From assembly GCF_000400995.2 (NCBI RefSeq), contig NZ_DF238942.1, positions 17,568 through 55,976 on the forward strand: 38,409 nucleotides of DNA. The letters are read 5' to 3'. Positions 25,907 to 34,351 of this stretch are shown here, piece by piece. The first letter of the stretch is position 1; every line of letters starts with the position of its first letter. Below the pieces are notes generated by a model. That model had not been told where the DNA came from. It saw nothing but the letters and a program-made list of their open reading frames with translations, and searched no databases. Source of the stretch: Acidovorax sp. MR-S7 (GTDB lineage Bacteria > Pseudomonadota > Gammaproteobacteria > Burkholderiales > Burkholderiaceae_C). A program made the position numbers and the translations under genes.

Positions 25907-27468
25907 GCCGCATCCTGCGGGGCGTCACCATCGTCTGGGTGGTGCTGCGCTACGGGCTGGACGAGCTGGTCCTGTCCAGCTTCTCCAAGCCCTGGCTGCG
26001 CCGGGTGACGCGCGTCATCACCGTGGGCCGCAAGCTGGACGCGCCGCGCGGCCAGCGCCTGCGCGAGGCGCTGGAGCAACTGGGCCCCATCTTCGTGAAG
26101 TTCGGCCAGGTGCTGTCCACCCGGCGCGACCTCATGCCCCCGGACATCGCCGACGAACTGGCGCTGCTGCAGGACCGGGTGCCGCCGTTCGACCCCGCGA
26201 TCGCCATCGCCACCATCGAGCGCGCCTTCCGCCGGCCGCTGGAGGAGGTGTTCGTCTCGTTCGAGCGGACGCCCGTGGCCAGCGCGTCCATCGCGCAGGT
26301 GCACTTCGCGGTGATCCGCGACCGGCAGGGCCGCGAGCGCGACGTGGCCGTCAAAGTGCTGCGCCCGGGCATGCTGCCCGTGATCGACAAGGACCTGGCC
26401 CTGATGCGCATGATGGCCGGCTGGGTGGAAGGCCTGTCGGCCGACGGCAAGCGCCTGAAGCCGCGCGAGGTGGTGGCCGAGTTCGACAACTACCTGCACG
26501 ACGAGCTGGACCTGATACGCGAGGCGGCCAACGCGGCGCAACTGCGGCGCAACATGGAGGGGCTGGACCTCGTGCTCGTCCCCGAGATCTTCTGGGATTT
26601 CTGCCATCCCGACGTGCTGGTCATGGAGCGCATGCACGGCATGCCCATCAGCCAGGTCGAGCAGCTGCGCGCCGCAGGCGTGGACATCCCGAAGCTGGCG
26701 CGCGACGGCGTGACCATCTTCTTCACGCAGGTGTTCCGCGACGGCTTCTTCCACGCCGACATGCACCCGGGCAACATCATGGTCAGCGTGAACCCGGCCA
26801 CGTTCGGCCGCTATATCTCGCTGGATTTCGGCATCGTCGGCACGCTGACGGAGTTCGACAAGGAATACCTCGCGCAGAACTTCACCGCGTTCTTCCGGCG
26901 CGACTACAAGCGCGTGGCCGAGCTGCACATCGAAAGCGGCTGGGTGCCTGCCAGCACGCGCGTGAACGAGCTGGAGTCGGCCATCCGCGCGGTGTGCGAG
27001 CCGTACTTCGACCGCCCGCTCAAGGAGATCTCGCTGGGCATGGTGCTGCTGCGGCTGTTCCAGACCTCGCGCCGCTTCCAGGTGGAGATCCAGCCGCAGC
27101 TCGTGCTGCTGCAAAAGACGCTGCTCAACATCGAGGGCCTGGGGCGCCAGCTCGACCCCGACCTGGACCTGTGGAGCACGGCCAAGCCCTTCCTGGAGAA
27201 GTGGATGCTCGAGCAGATGGGCCCGCAGCGCCTGTGGCGCGAGCTGCGCGCCGAGGCGCCGCGCTACGCCAAGATCCTGCCCGACCTGCCGCGCCTGGTG
27301 CACGACTACCTGCGCCGCACGCCGCACGAGGGCCGCGCGGAGCTGCAGGAACTGCTGGCGGCGCAAAAGCGCACCAACCGGCTGCTGCAGGGCATCATCT
27401 ACGGCGGCCTGGGCTTCGTGCTGGGGCTGCTGTTCATGCAGCTCTTCGTGCGCATCCGCATCTTCTAG
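25903..27468 (+). CDS. ubiB: Ubiquinone biosynthesis protein UbiB (atypical kinase/ATPase)
   Basis: A 521-residue ABC1/ADCK family protein needed for ubiquinone synthesis. The family KxGQ motif is [16 protein letters not shown]. The Ala-rich nucleotide loop is [11 protein letters not shown], the ATP lysine is in [10 protein letters not shown], the catalytic segment is [10 protein letters not shown], and the metal-binding Asp lies in ISLDFGIVG. Two C-terminal hydrophobic helices ([19 protein letters not shown]) anchor it to the inner membrane. The start ATG overlaps the ubiJ stop; the open frame upstream of it is a shadow of ubiJ. Confidence 0.96.
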   Translation: MSRILRGVTIVWVVLRYGLDELVLSSFSKPWLRRVTRVITVGRKLDAPRGQRLREALEQLGPIFVKFGQVLSTRRDLMPPDIADELALLQDRVPPFDPAIAIATIERAFRRPLEEVFVSFERTPVASASIAQVHFAVIRDRQGRERDVAVKVLRPGMLPVIDKDLALMRMMAGWVEGLSADGKRLKPREVVAEFDNYLHDELDLIREAANAAQLRRNMEGLDLVLVPEIFWDFCHPDVLVMERMHGMPISQVEQLRAAGVDIPKLARDGVTIFFTQVFRDGFFHADMHPGNIMVSVNPATFGRYISLDFGIVGTLTEFDKEYLAQNFTAFFRRDYKRVAELHIESGWVPASTRVNELESAIRAVCEPYFDRPLKEISLGMVLLRLFQTSRRFQVEIQPQLVLLQKTLLNIEGLGRQLDPDLDLWSTAKPFLEKWMLEQMGPQRLWRELRAEAPRYAKILPDLPRLVHDYLRRTPHEGRAELQELLAAQKRTNRLLQGIIYGGLGFVLGLLFMQLFVRIRIF

Positions 27469-27506
27469 TCCTCCCCCTCTTCATCATCTTCCTCAGGAGT
27501 ACCAGC

Positions 27507-28958
27507 GTGTTGCTCTTCATGGTGATTGCCTACCTGTTCGTCACCATCGGCATCGGCCTGTGGGCCGCCCGGCGGGTGCAGAACACGGCCGATTTCGCGA
27601 TCGCGGGCCGGCATCTGCCGATGTACATGATCATCACCGTCACGTTCGCCACGTGGTTCGGCTCCGAGATCGTGCTGGGCGTTCCTGCCAAGTTCATCGA
27701 AGGGGGGCTGCACGCCGTGGTCGAGGACCCGTTCGGCGCAGGCATGTGCCTGATCCTGGTGGGCGTGTTCTTCGCGGGCAAGCTCTACCGCATGACGCTG
27801 CTGACCATCAGCGACTATTACCGCGAGCGCTACGGGCGCACCATCGAAGTCATCTGCTCGCTCATCATCATGCTCAGCTACCTGGGCTGGGTGTCGGCGC
27901 AGGTCACGGCGCTGGGGCTGGTGTTCAACCTGCTGTCCGGTGGCACGGTGAGTATTCCCTGGGGCATGGCCATCGGCGTGGCGTCCATCCTGGTCTATAC
28001 GCTCTGGGGCGGCATGTGGTCGGTGGCAGTGACCGACTTCATCCAGATGATCATCCTGGTCGTCGGCCTCGTGGTGCTGGCGTGGTTCGCCGCCGACATG
28101 GCGGGCGGCGCCGGCAAGGTGATCGACCTGGCCACCAGCCGCGACCTGTTCAAGTTCTGGCCCGAGCCGAGCTGGCACGAGATCATCTTCTTCATCGGCG
28201 CCGCGGTCACCATGATGCTGGGCTCCATTCCCCAGCAGGACGTGTTCCAGCGCGTGATGTCGGCCAACTCCGAGCGCGCGGCCACCCATGGCACGGTGAT
28301 CGGCGGAACGGCCTACATCCTGTTCGCCTTCGTGCCCATGTTCCTGGTGGCCAGCGCCTTGCTCATCATGCCCGAGCAGACCGCCACGCTGCTCAAGGAC
28401 GACCCGCAGAAGGTGCTGCCTACGCTGGTGATGGACAAGATGCCGCTCGTCATGCAGGTGCTGTTCTTCGGCGCGCTGCTGTCGGCCATCAAGTCGTGCG
28501 CGTCGGCCACGCTGCTCGCGCCCAGCGTGACCTTCACCGAGAACATCTGGCGCCAGTTTCGCCCCGAGCAGACCAGCGACCGCGAGAACCTGCTGGTCAT
28601 GCGCATCAGCGTGCTGGTGTTCGCCATCTGCGTGCTGGCCTATTCCATCAAGATGGAAGGCACGCCCATCTACGAACTGGTTTCCAGCGCCTACCAGGTG
28701 CCGCTGGTGGGCGCCTTCGTGCCGCTGGTCTTCGGCCTGTACTGGAAGCGCGCCAACACCCAGGGCGCGCTGTGCGCGGCGGTGCTGGGCATCGGCGTGT
28801 GGGTGCTGTTCATGGTCACGCCGGCGCTGCACGAGGCGTTTCCCCAGCAATTGGCGGGCCTGCTGGCCGCCTGTGCGGGCATGGTGGCCGGCTCGCTGGG
28901 GCCGCAGGTCGTGCGCAACGCGCACGCCTCGCACCACCGCATCGTGGGCGTCGAGTGA
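27507..28958 (+). CDS. Sodium:solute symporter (SSS family)
   Basis: A 483-residue membrane transporter with about 13 hydrophobic helices. The N-terminus LFMVIAYLFVTIGIGLWAARRVQNTADFAIAGRHL is typical of SSS (PutP-like) symporters, as are TFATWFGSEIVLGVPA and GGMWSVAVTDFIQM. The start is a GTG at 27507 with AGGAG seven bases upstream; the frame is open through ubiB, but that part is a shadow. The substrate is not readable; family members import proline, pantothenate, acetate or other small solutes. It follows ubiB by 38 bp and may be in the same transcript. Confidence 0.92.
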   Translation: MLLFMVIAYLFVTIGIGLWAARRVQNTADFAIAGRHLPMYMIITVTFATWFGSEIVLGVPAKFIEGGLHAVVEDPFGAGMCLILVGVFFAGKLYRMTLLTISDYYRERYGRTIEVICSLIIMLSYLGWVSAQVTALGLVFNLLSGGTVSIPWGMAIGVASILVYTLWGGMWSVAVTDFIQMIILVVGLVVLAWFAADMAGGAGKVIDLATSRDLFKFWPEPSWHEIIFFIGAAVTMMLGSIPQQDVFQRVMSANSERAATHGTVIGGTAYILFAFVPMFLVASALLIMPEQTATLLKDDPQKVLPTLVMDKMPLVMQVLFFGALLSAIKSCASATLLAPSVTFTENIWRQFRPEQTSDRENLLVMRISVLVFAICVLAYSIKMEGTPIYELVSSAYQVPLVGAFVPLVFGLYWKRANTQGALCAAVLGIGVWVLFMVTPALHEAFPQQLAGLLAACAGMVAGSLGPQVVRNAHASHHRIVGVE

Positions 28959-28970
28959 CGGGTGCCTGCC

Positions 28971-28976
28971 TATAAT
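28971..28976 (+). promoter_or_regulatory. Candidate -10 element upstream of the FmdB-type gene
   Basis: A perfect TATAAT hexamer 35 bases before the ATG at 29012, in an otherwise GC-rich region and just after the symporter stop. No convincing -35 box is seen. It probably starts the transcript carrying the zinc-ribbon gene, DUF502 and aspS. Confidence 0.5.
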
Positions 28977-29011
28977 CAAAGGTTTTGCATCTTCCAGCGC
29001 CCCTTTTCGCA

Positions 29012-29308
29012 ATGCCTATTTACGCCTACCGATGCGGCTCCTGCGGCCATGCCAAGGATGTGCTGCAGAAGATTTCCGACGCGCCGCTCACCACCTGCCC
29101 CGCCTGCGGGGCCGAGGCCTTTTCCAAGCAGCTGACGGCCGCGGGCTTCCAGCTCAAGGGCACGGGCTGGTACGCCACCGACTTCAGCGGCCGCAAGAGC
29201 GCGCCGGCGGATGCGCCTGTCGCAGCGCCGGCTCCCGCGCCGGATGCTCCTAAAAAGGAAGCTGCCAGCGCAAGCCCGGCAAGCGCTCCGGCCGCTTCCG
29301 GCGCATAA
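29012..29308 (+). CDS. FmdB-type zinc-ribbon protein
   Basis: A 98-residue protein starting MPIYAYRCGSCGHAKDVLQ. Two Cys pairs (CGSC and CPAC) form a zinc ribbon in the first 40 residues, followed by FQLKGTGWYATDF, a common FmdB feature. The tail from about residue 68 is a low-complexity Ala/Pro/Lys run (APAPAPDAPKKEAASASPAS). Its DNA resembles the dispersed palindromic repeat, so the tail may be repeat-derived. Start ATG 29012 is preferred over 28985. It sits before DUF502 and aspS, a common arrangement in Burkholderiales. Possibly regulatory; function unproven. Confidence 0.88.
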   Translation: MPIYAYRCGSCGHAKDVLQKISDAPLTTCPACGAEAFSKQLTAAGFQLKGTGWYATDFSGRKSAPADAPVAAPAPAPDAPKKEAASASPASAPAASGA

Positions 29309-29336
29309 CCTCTATATAGAAGGCAAGAGCGCTTCC

Positions 29337-29960
29337 ATGGCTGCACTGCGCAAGTGGCTGTTCACGGGTCTGCTGGTCGTCGTGCCTGGCGTCATCACCG
29401 CCTGGGTGCTCAACTGGGTGGTGGGCACGCTCGACCAGACTCTGCTGATCCTGCCCGTCTCCTGGCATCCGGACAAGGTGCTGGGTTTCCACATCCCCGG
29501 CTTCGGCGTGCTGCTCACGCTGTCCATCCTGCTGATCGTGGGTGCCTTCGCCAGCAACTTCGCGGGGCGCAAGCTTGTGGAGTGGGGCGACCGGCTGGTC
29601 AGCCGCATCCCCGTGGTGCGCTCCATCTATTCGAGCGTCAAGCAGGTGTCGGACACGCTGTTCTCCGAGAGCGGCAACGCCTTCCGCACCGCCGTGCTGG
29701 TGCAGTGGCCGCGCGAGGGCGTGTGGACGGTGGCCTTCATCACCGGCACGCCCACGGGCGAAGTGGCGGGCTATCTGCGCGACGAATACGTGAGCGTCTA
29801 CGTGCCCACCACGCCCAATCCCACGGGCGGGTATTTCGTGCTCATGCGCAAGAGCGACTGCGTGGAGCTGGACATGAGCATCGACGCGGCCCTCAAGTAC
29901 ATTGTGTCCATGGGGGTGGTGGCGCCGCCCGACTCCCTGGCACCCGAAGCCATCAAATAA
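29337..29960 (+). CDS. DUF502 family membrane protein
   Basis: A 207-residue protein with two N-terminal transmembrane helices (LFTGLLVVVPGVITAWVL and GVLLTLSILLIVGAFASN). A conserved soluble region then contains IPVVRSIYSSVKQVSDTL and the C-terminal YVPTTPNPTGGYFVLMRKSD, the DUF502 signatures. Start at the ATG 29337 (MAALRKWLF); the longer frame upstream overlaps the FmdB gene. It is regularly found between the zinc-ribbon gene and aspS. Function unknown. Confidence 0.9.
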   Translation: MAALRKWLFTGLLVVVPGVITAWVLNWVVGTLDQTLLILPVSWHPDKVLGFHIPGFGVLLTLSILLIVGAFASNFAGRKLVEWGDRLVSRIPVVRSIYSSVKQVSDTLFSESGNAFRTAVLVQWPREGVWTVAFITGTPTGEVAGYLRDEYVSVYVPTTPNPTGGYFVLMRKSDCVELDMSIDAALKYIVSMGVVAPPDSLAPEAIK

Positions 29961-30007
29961 ATACACCCCTATCGACGCGCTCCACGAGAGCGCAGGAAGA
30001 CTGATCC

Positions 30008-31819
30008 ATGGCCATGCGTTCCCACTATTGCGGTCTTGTGACCGAAGCCCTCCTGGGCCAAACCGTCACCCTGTGCGGCTGGGTGAACCGCCGCCGCGAC
30101 CACGGTGGCGTGATTTTCATCGATCTGCGCGACCGCGAAGGCTACGTGCAGGTGGTGTGCGACCCCGACCGCCCCGACATGTTCAAGACCGCCGAGGACG
30201 TGCGCAACGAGTTCTGCGTGCAGGTGGTGGGCCTGGTGCGCGCGCGTCCCGAGGGCACGACCAACGACGGCCTGGCCAGCGGCAAGATCGAGGTGCTGTG
30301 CCAGCAGCTCGACGTGCTCAACCCCTCCGTCACGCCGCCGTTCCAGATGGACGACGACAACCTGTCGGAAACCACGCGCCTCACGCACCGCGTGATGGAT
30401 CTGCGCCGCCCCCACATGCAGCGCAACATGATGCTGCGCTACAAGACCGCCATCCAGGTGCGCAACTTCCTCGACAAGGAAGGCTTCATCGACATCGAGA
30501 CGCCCATGCTGGGCAAGAGCACGCCCGAGGGCGCGCGCGACTACCTCGTTCCCAGCCGCGTGCACGACGGCCAGTTCTTCGCGCTGCCCCAGTCGCCCCA
30601 GCTCTACAAGCAGATGCTGATGGTGGCCGGCTACGACCGCTACTACCAGATCACCAAGTGCTTCCGCGACGAGGACCTGCGCGCCGACCGCCAGCCCGAG
30701 TTCACGCAGATCGACTGCGAGACCTCCTTCCTGAATGAAGAGGAAATCCGTGCCATCTTCCAGCGCATGATCACCGAGGTGTTCAAGGCGCAGCTGGGCG
30801 TGGACCTGGGGGAATTCCCCATCATGACCTACCACGACGCTGCGCACCGCTTCGGCTCCGACAAGCCCGACCTGCGCGTGAAGCTCGAATTCACCGAGCT
30901 GACCGACGTGATGAAGGACGTGGACTTCAAGGTCTTCTCCGGCGCAGCCAACATGAAGGGCGGCCGCGTGGTTGCGCTGCGCGTGCCCGGCGGCTCGGCC
31001 GAGAACGGCGGCATCAGCCGCGGCGAGATCGACGCCTACACCGAGTTCGTGAAGATCTACGGCGCCAAGGGTCTCGCGTACATCCGTGTGAATGACCTGA
31101 GCAAAGGCCGCGACGGGTTGCAATCGCCCATCGTCAAGAACATCCACGACGCCGCGCTGGCCGAGGTGCTCAAGCGCTCCGGCGCGCAGAACGGCGACCT
31201 GATCTTTTTCGGAGCCGATAAGGAAAAGATCGTCAACGACGCCATCGGCGCGCTGCGCCTGAAGATCGGCCACAGCGAGTTCGGCAAGAAGAACGGCCTG
31301 TTCGAGAACCGCTGGGCGCCCCTGTGGGTGGTGGACTTCCCCATGTTCGAACACGACGAGGAAGACGACCGCTGGGTGGCCGTGCACCACCCCTTCACCA
31401 GCCCGAAGGACGGCCACGAAGACCTGATGGACACCGACCCCGGAAAGTGCATCGCCAAGGCCTACGACATGGTTCTGAACGGCTGGGAACTGGGCGGCGG
31501 CTCGGTGCGTATCCACCGCGCCGAGGTGCAGAGCAAGGTGTTCGGCGCCCTCAAGATCAGCCCCGAAGACGCGCGCGCCAAGTTCGGCTACCTGCTCGAC
31601 GCGCTGCAGTACGGCGCGCCCCCGCACGGCGGCCTGGCCTTCGGCCTGGACCGCCTCATTACGCTGATGACCGGCGCCGAGTCGATCCGCGACGTGATCG
31701 CCTTCCCCAAGACCCAGCGCGCGCAGGACCTGCTCACCCAGGCGCCTTCGCCCGTGGACGAGAAGCAGTTGCGCGAGCTGCACATCCGCCTGCGCAACCC
31801 GGTACCCGCTGCGGGCTGA
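30008..31819 (+). CDS. aspS: Aspartyl-tRNA synthetase (aspartate--tRNA(Asp/Asn) ligase)
   Basis: A 603-residue class IIb synthetase of bacterial type. It has an OB-fold anticodon domain at the N-terminus, the class II motif 2 segment ([20 protein letters not shown]), a bacterial GAD insertion, and motif 3 (GLAFGLDRL). Start ATG at 30008 with AGGAAG upstream. In the anticodon domain the sequence reads [10 protein letters not shown], with His32 where discriminating E. coli AspRS has Leu. His at this place is associated with non-discriminating AspRS, which also makes Asp-tRNA(Asn) for GatCAB. A terminator follows the stop. Confidence 0.97.
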   Translation: MAMRSHYCGLVTEALLGQTVTLCGWVNRRRDHGGVIFIDLRDREGYVQVVCDPDRPDMFKTAEDVRNEFCVQVVGLVRARPEGTTNDGLASGKIEVLCQQLDVLNPSVTPPFQMDDDNLSETTRLTHRVMDLRRPHMQRNMMLRYKTAIQVRNFLDKEGFIDIETPMLGKSTPEGARDYLVPSRVHDGQFFALPQSPQLYKQMLMVAGYDRYYQITKCFRDEDLRADRQPEFTQIDCETSFLNEEEIRAIFQRMITEVFKAQLGVDLGEFPIMTYHDAAHRFGSDKPDLRVKLEFTELTDVMKDVDFKVFSGAANMKGGRVVALRVPGGSAENGGISRGEIDAYTEFVKIYGAKGLAYIRVNDLSKGRDGLQSPIVKNIHDAALAEVLKRSGAQNGDLIFFGADKEKIVNDAIGALRLKIGHSEFGKKNGLFENRWAPLWVVDFPMFEHDEEDDRWVAVHHPFTSPKDGHEDLMDTDPGKCIAKAYDMVLNGWELGGGSVRIHRAEVQSKVFGALKISPEDARAKFGYLLDALQYGAPPHGGLAFGLDRLITLMTGAESIRDVIAFPKTQRAQDLLTQAPSPVDEKQLRELHIRLRNPVPAAG

Positions 31820-31840
31820 GGACGCTCCGCGGAACCGCAC

Positions 31841-31873
31841 AACGGCAGGAACGGAGACGCTCCTGCCGTTTTT
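31841..31873 (+). terminator. Rho-independent terminator after aspS
   Basis: AACGGCAGGA pairs perfectly with TCCTGCCGTT over 10 bp around a 10-base loop, followed by TTT. It lies 22 bases after the aspS stop and ends 14 bases before the Nudix start, so the next operon needs its own promoter or read-through. Confidence 0.8.
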
Positions 31874-31886
31874 CCTTGCCACGGCG

Positions 31887-32339
31887 ATGTACAAGATTCC
31901 CGAATCCGTGCTGGTGGTGGTGCACACCGCGCAGCTCGACGTGCTCCTGATCCGCCGCGCGGACTCGGCCGTGGATTTCTGGCAGTCTGTCACCGGCAGC
32001 AAGGACCATCCCGGCGAGGACTGGCACGCCACCGCCGCGCGCGAGGCGGCCGAGGAAACCGGCCTGCGCGCCGATGCGCCCGGCTGCCGGCTCACCGACT
32101 GGGGCCTGGAGAACGTCTACACCATCTACCCCCAGTGGCTGCACCGCTACGCGCCCGGCGTGACGCGCAACACCGAGCGCGTCTTCGGCCTGCAGGTTCC
32201 CCCGGATGCGCCCGTGGTCTTGAATCCGCGCGAACACACGGCATATGCTTGGATGGACTGGCGTGCCGCGGCCGACCGCTGCTACTCGCCCTCCAACGCC
32301 GAGGCCATCCTCTGGCTCCCCCGACTCGTACACCGATGA
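31887..32339 (+). CDS. nudB: Dihydroneopterin triphosphate diphosphatase (Nudix)
   Basis: A 150-residue Nudix hydrolase resembling NudB, which removes pyrophosphate from dihydroneopterin triphosphate in folate synthesis. The N-terminus YKIPESVLVVVHTAQLDVLLIRRAD and FWQSVTGSKD are NudB-like. The Nudix box is present as GSKDHPGEDWHATAAREAAEETGL; the spacing before the first Glu is one residue longer than the canonical box. Stop and next start overlap (ATGA) with the phosphatase-family gene. The function call rests on similarity to NudB from memory. Confidence 0.85.
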   Translation: MYKIPESVLVVVHTAQLDVLLIRRADSAVDFWQSVTGSKDHPGEDWHATAAREAAEETGLRADAPGCRLTDWGLENVYTIYPQWLHRYAPGVTRNTERVFGLQVPPDAPVVLNPREHTAYAWMDWRAAADRCYSPSNAEAILWLPRLVHR

Positions 32340-33109
32340 CTGCCGCCGCCACACCCATCGAACTGCCCCACGAGCACTCCGGCATCCTGCGCGTGGCCAC
32401 CTACAACATCCACAAGGGTGTGCAGGGCCTGGGTCCTGCGCGCCGCCTGGAGATCCACAACCTGGGCTTGGCCGTGGAGCAGCTCGACGCAGACATCGTC
32501 TGCCTGCAGGAAGTGCGCAAGCTCAACCGGCGCGAGGCGCTGTACTTCGACCGCTGGCCCGAGGTGCCGCAGGCCGACTACCTGGCGCCCGAGGGCTACG
32601 AGGCCGTCTACCGCACCAACGCCTACACGCGCGACGGCGAGCACGGCAACGCGCTGCTCACCCGCTGGCCCGTGATCGGGCACCAGCACGAGGACATCTC
32701 CGACCACCGCTTCGAGCAGCGCGGTCTGCTGCACGTGGAGGTGGACGTGCAGGGCAAGCGCGTGCACGCCATCGTGGTGCACCTGGGCCTGATCGCCGGC
32801 AGCCGCCTGCGCCAGGTGGCGCAGCTGCAGCGCTTCATCGCGCGCGAGGTGCCCGACGACGCGCCGCTCGTCGTCGCGGGCGACTTCAACGACTGGGGCC
32901 TGCAGATCAAGCGCATGCTGGCCGGCTTCGGCCTCTTCGAGTACGACGAGGCGCACCAGTCCTTCACCTACCCGGCGCGGCTGCCCATGGTGCAGCTCGA
33001 CCACGTCTACGTGCGCGGCCTCACACCGCTGTCGCTGCACGTGCCGCGCGGGCGGATCTGGTGGCGCATGTCCGACCACCTGCCGCTGATCGCGGAATTC
33101 CGCCTGTAG
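32336..33109 (+). CDS. Endonuclease/exonuclease/phosphatase family protein
   Basis: A 257-residue EEP-fold hydrolase. Metal and catalytic motifs are visible: RVATYNIHKGVQG, CLQEVRKLN, VVAGDFNDWG, LDHVYVRGL and MSDHLPLIAEF. These are the Asn, Glu, Asp-x-Asn and Ser-Asp-His elements of the superfamily. Coupled to nudB by ATGA overlap, and three bases before clsB. Next to cardiolipin synthase it may be a phosphodiesterase acting on lipids or nucleic acid; the substrate cannot be told. Confidence 0.92.
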   Translation: MTAAATPIELPHEHSGILRVATYNIHKGVQGLGPARRLEIHNLGLAVEQLDADIVCLQEVRKLNRREALYFDRWPEVPQADYLAPEGYEAVYRTNAYTRDGEHGNALLTRWPVIGHQHEDISDHRFEQRGLLHVEVDVQGKRVHAIVVHLGLIAGSRLRQVAQLQRFIAREVPDDAPLVVAGDFNDWGLQIKRMLAGFGLFEYDEAHQSFTYPARLPMVQLDHVYVRGLTPLSLHVPRGRIWWRMSDHLPLIAEFRL

Positions 33110-33112
33110 GCG

Positions 33113-34342
33113 ATGGCGCGCCGCCGCCAGCCCCGCTACGCCGGGACCGACCACCAGATCCAGCTGCTGCAGGGCACGCAGGAGTTCTTCCCGGCGCTCA
33201 TCGCCGAGATGGATGCCGCGCTGTCCGACATCCAGTTCGAGACCTACATCTTCGACTGCACGGGCTCCGGCGCCGACGTGGCCGAGGCGCTCATCCGCGC
33301 CGCCCTGCGCGGCGTGCGCGTGCACCTGGCGGTGGACGGCGTGGGCACGGGGCGCCTGCCGCAGCCTTGGGGCCAGCGCATGGCCGAGGCCGGCGTGCGC
33401 GTGCAGGTGTACTCGCCGCTGGGCCCGCTGGGCCTGCTGCTGCCCAAGCGCTGGCGCCGCCTGCACCGCAAGCTCTGCGCGGTGGACGGGCGGGTGCTGT
33501 TCTGCGGCGGCATCAACGTGCTCGACGACTTCCACGACCCCCACCATGGGCAGCTGCAGGCGCCGCGCTTCGACTTCGCCGTGCGCGTGCAGGGCACGCT
33601 GGTGCGCCACGCCAGCGAGACCATGGAGCAGCTCTGGTGGCGCATGCTGGCCGTGCGCGACGCGCGCCGCCGGCGCCTGTCCATGGCGCTGGCCGACCTG
33701 CGCGTGGCCCACGCGGCGCAGATCGAGGCGCGCCTGGCCGAAAACGCCGGCCGGCGCATGCGCGCCGCGCTGGTGCTGCGTGACAACGTGCGCCACCGCG
33801 GCCGCATCGAGCGCGCCTACCGCCGCGCGATCGGCAACGCGCGCCACGAGATCATCATCGCCAACGCCTACTTCGTGCCCGGCGGCAAGCTGCGCCGTGC
33901 GCTGGTGCTGGCCGCGCGCCGCGGCGTGCGCGTGCGCCTGCTGCTGCAGGGGCGCTACGAATACTTCATGCAGTACCACGCCGCGCGGCCGGTCTACGGC
34001 GCGCTGCTGGCCGCCGGCGTGGAGATCCACGAATACGCACCCAGCTTCCTGCACGCCAAGGTGGCGGTGATCGACGCCCAGGGCGACCGCCCCTGGGCCA
34101 CCGTGGGCTCCAGCAACCTCGACCCGCTGTCGCTGCTGCTGGCGCGCGAGGCCAACGTGGTGGTACGCGACGCCGCCTTCGCCCGGGAGCTGCGCGAGCG
34201 CCTGTCGCAGGCCATGGACAGCGGCGGCGGCCCGCTGGACGCGGCCCGCTATGCCAGCCGTCCCTGGCGCGTGCGCGTGCTCGACCGCATCGCGTTCGGC
34301 ATCATGCGCGCGGCGTTGTGGGTCACGGGCAATCGCTACTGA
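33113..34342 (+). CDS. clsB: Cardiolipin synthase B (phospholipase D family)
   Basis: A 409-residue phospholipase-D-superfamily enzyme with two HKD half-sites: HRKLCAVDGRVLFCGG (about residue 118) and HAKVAVIDAQGDRPWATVGSSNLDP (about 315). The second half-site has an insertion after the Asp but keeps His, Lys and Asp. ClsB forms cardiolipin by phosphatidyl transfer at the inner membrane; it lacks the two N-terminal membrane helices of ClsA, as expected. ATG start three bases after the upstream stop. Converges on the deiminase gene with nine bases between stop codons. Confidence 0.92.
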   Translation: MARRRQPRYAGTDHQIQLLQGTQEFFPALIAEMDAALSDIQFETYIFDCTGSGADVAEALIRAALRGVRVHLAVDGVGTGRLPQPWGQRMAEAGVRVQVYSPLGPLGLLLPKRWRRLHRKLCAVDGRVLFCGGINVLDDFHDPHHGQLQAPRFDFAVRVQGTLVRHASETMEQLWWRMLAVRDARRRRLSMALADLRVAHAAQIEARLAENAGRRMRAALVLRDNVRHRGRIERAYRRAIGNARHEIIIANAYFVPGGKLRRALVLAARRGVRVRLLLQGRYEYFMQYHAARPVYGALLAAGVEIHEYAPSFLHAKVAVIDAQGDRPWATVGSSNLDPLSLLLAREANVVVRDAAFARELRERLSQAMDSGGGPLDAARYASRPWRVRVLDRIAFGIMRAALWVTGNRY

Positions 34343-34351
34343 GCCGCAGAC

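Noticed and set aside
25800-28958. A single 1052-codon plus-strand frame spanning ubiB and the symporter
   Set aside because: The first ~570 codons are an Arg/Ala/Gly-rich shadow of ubiB. The symporter begins at the GTG 27507 with its own ribosome binding site.
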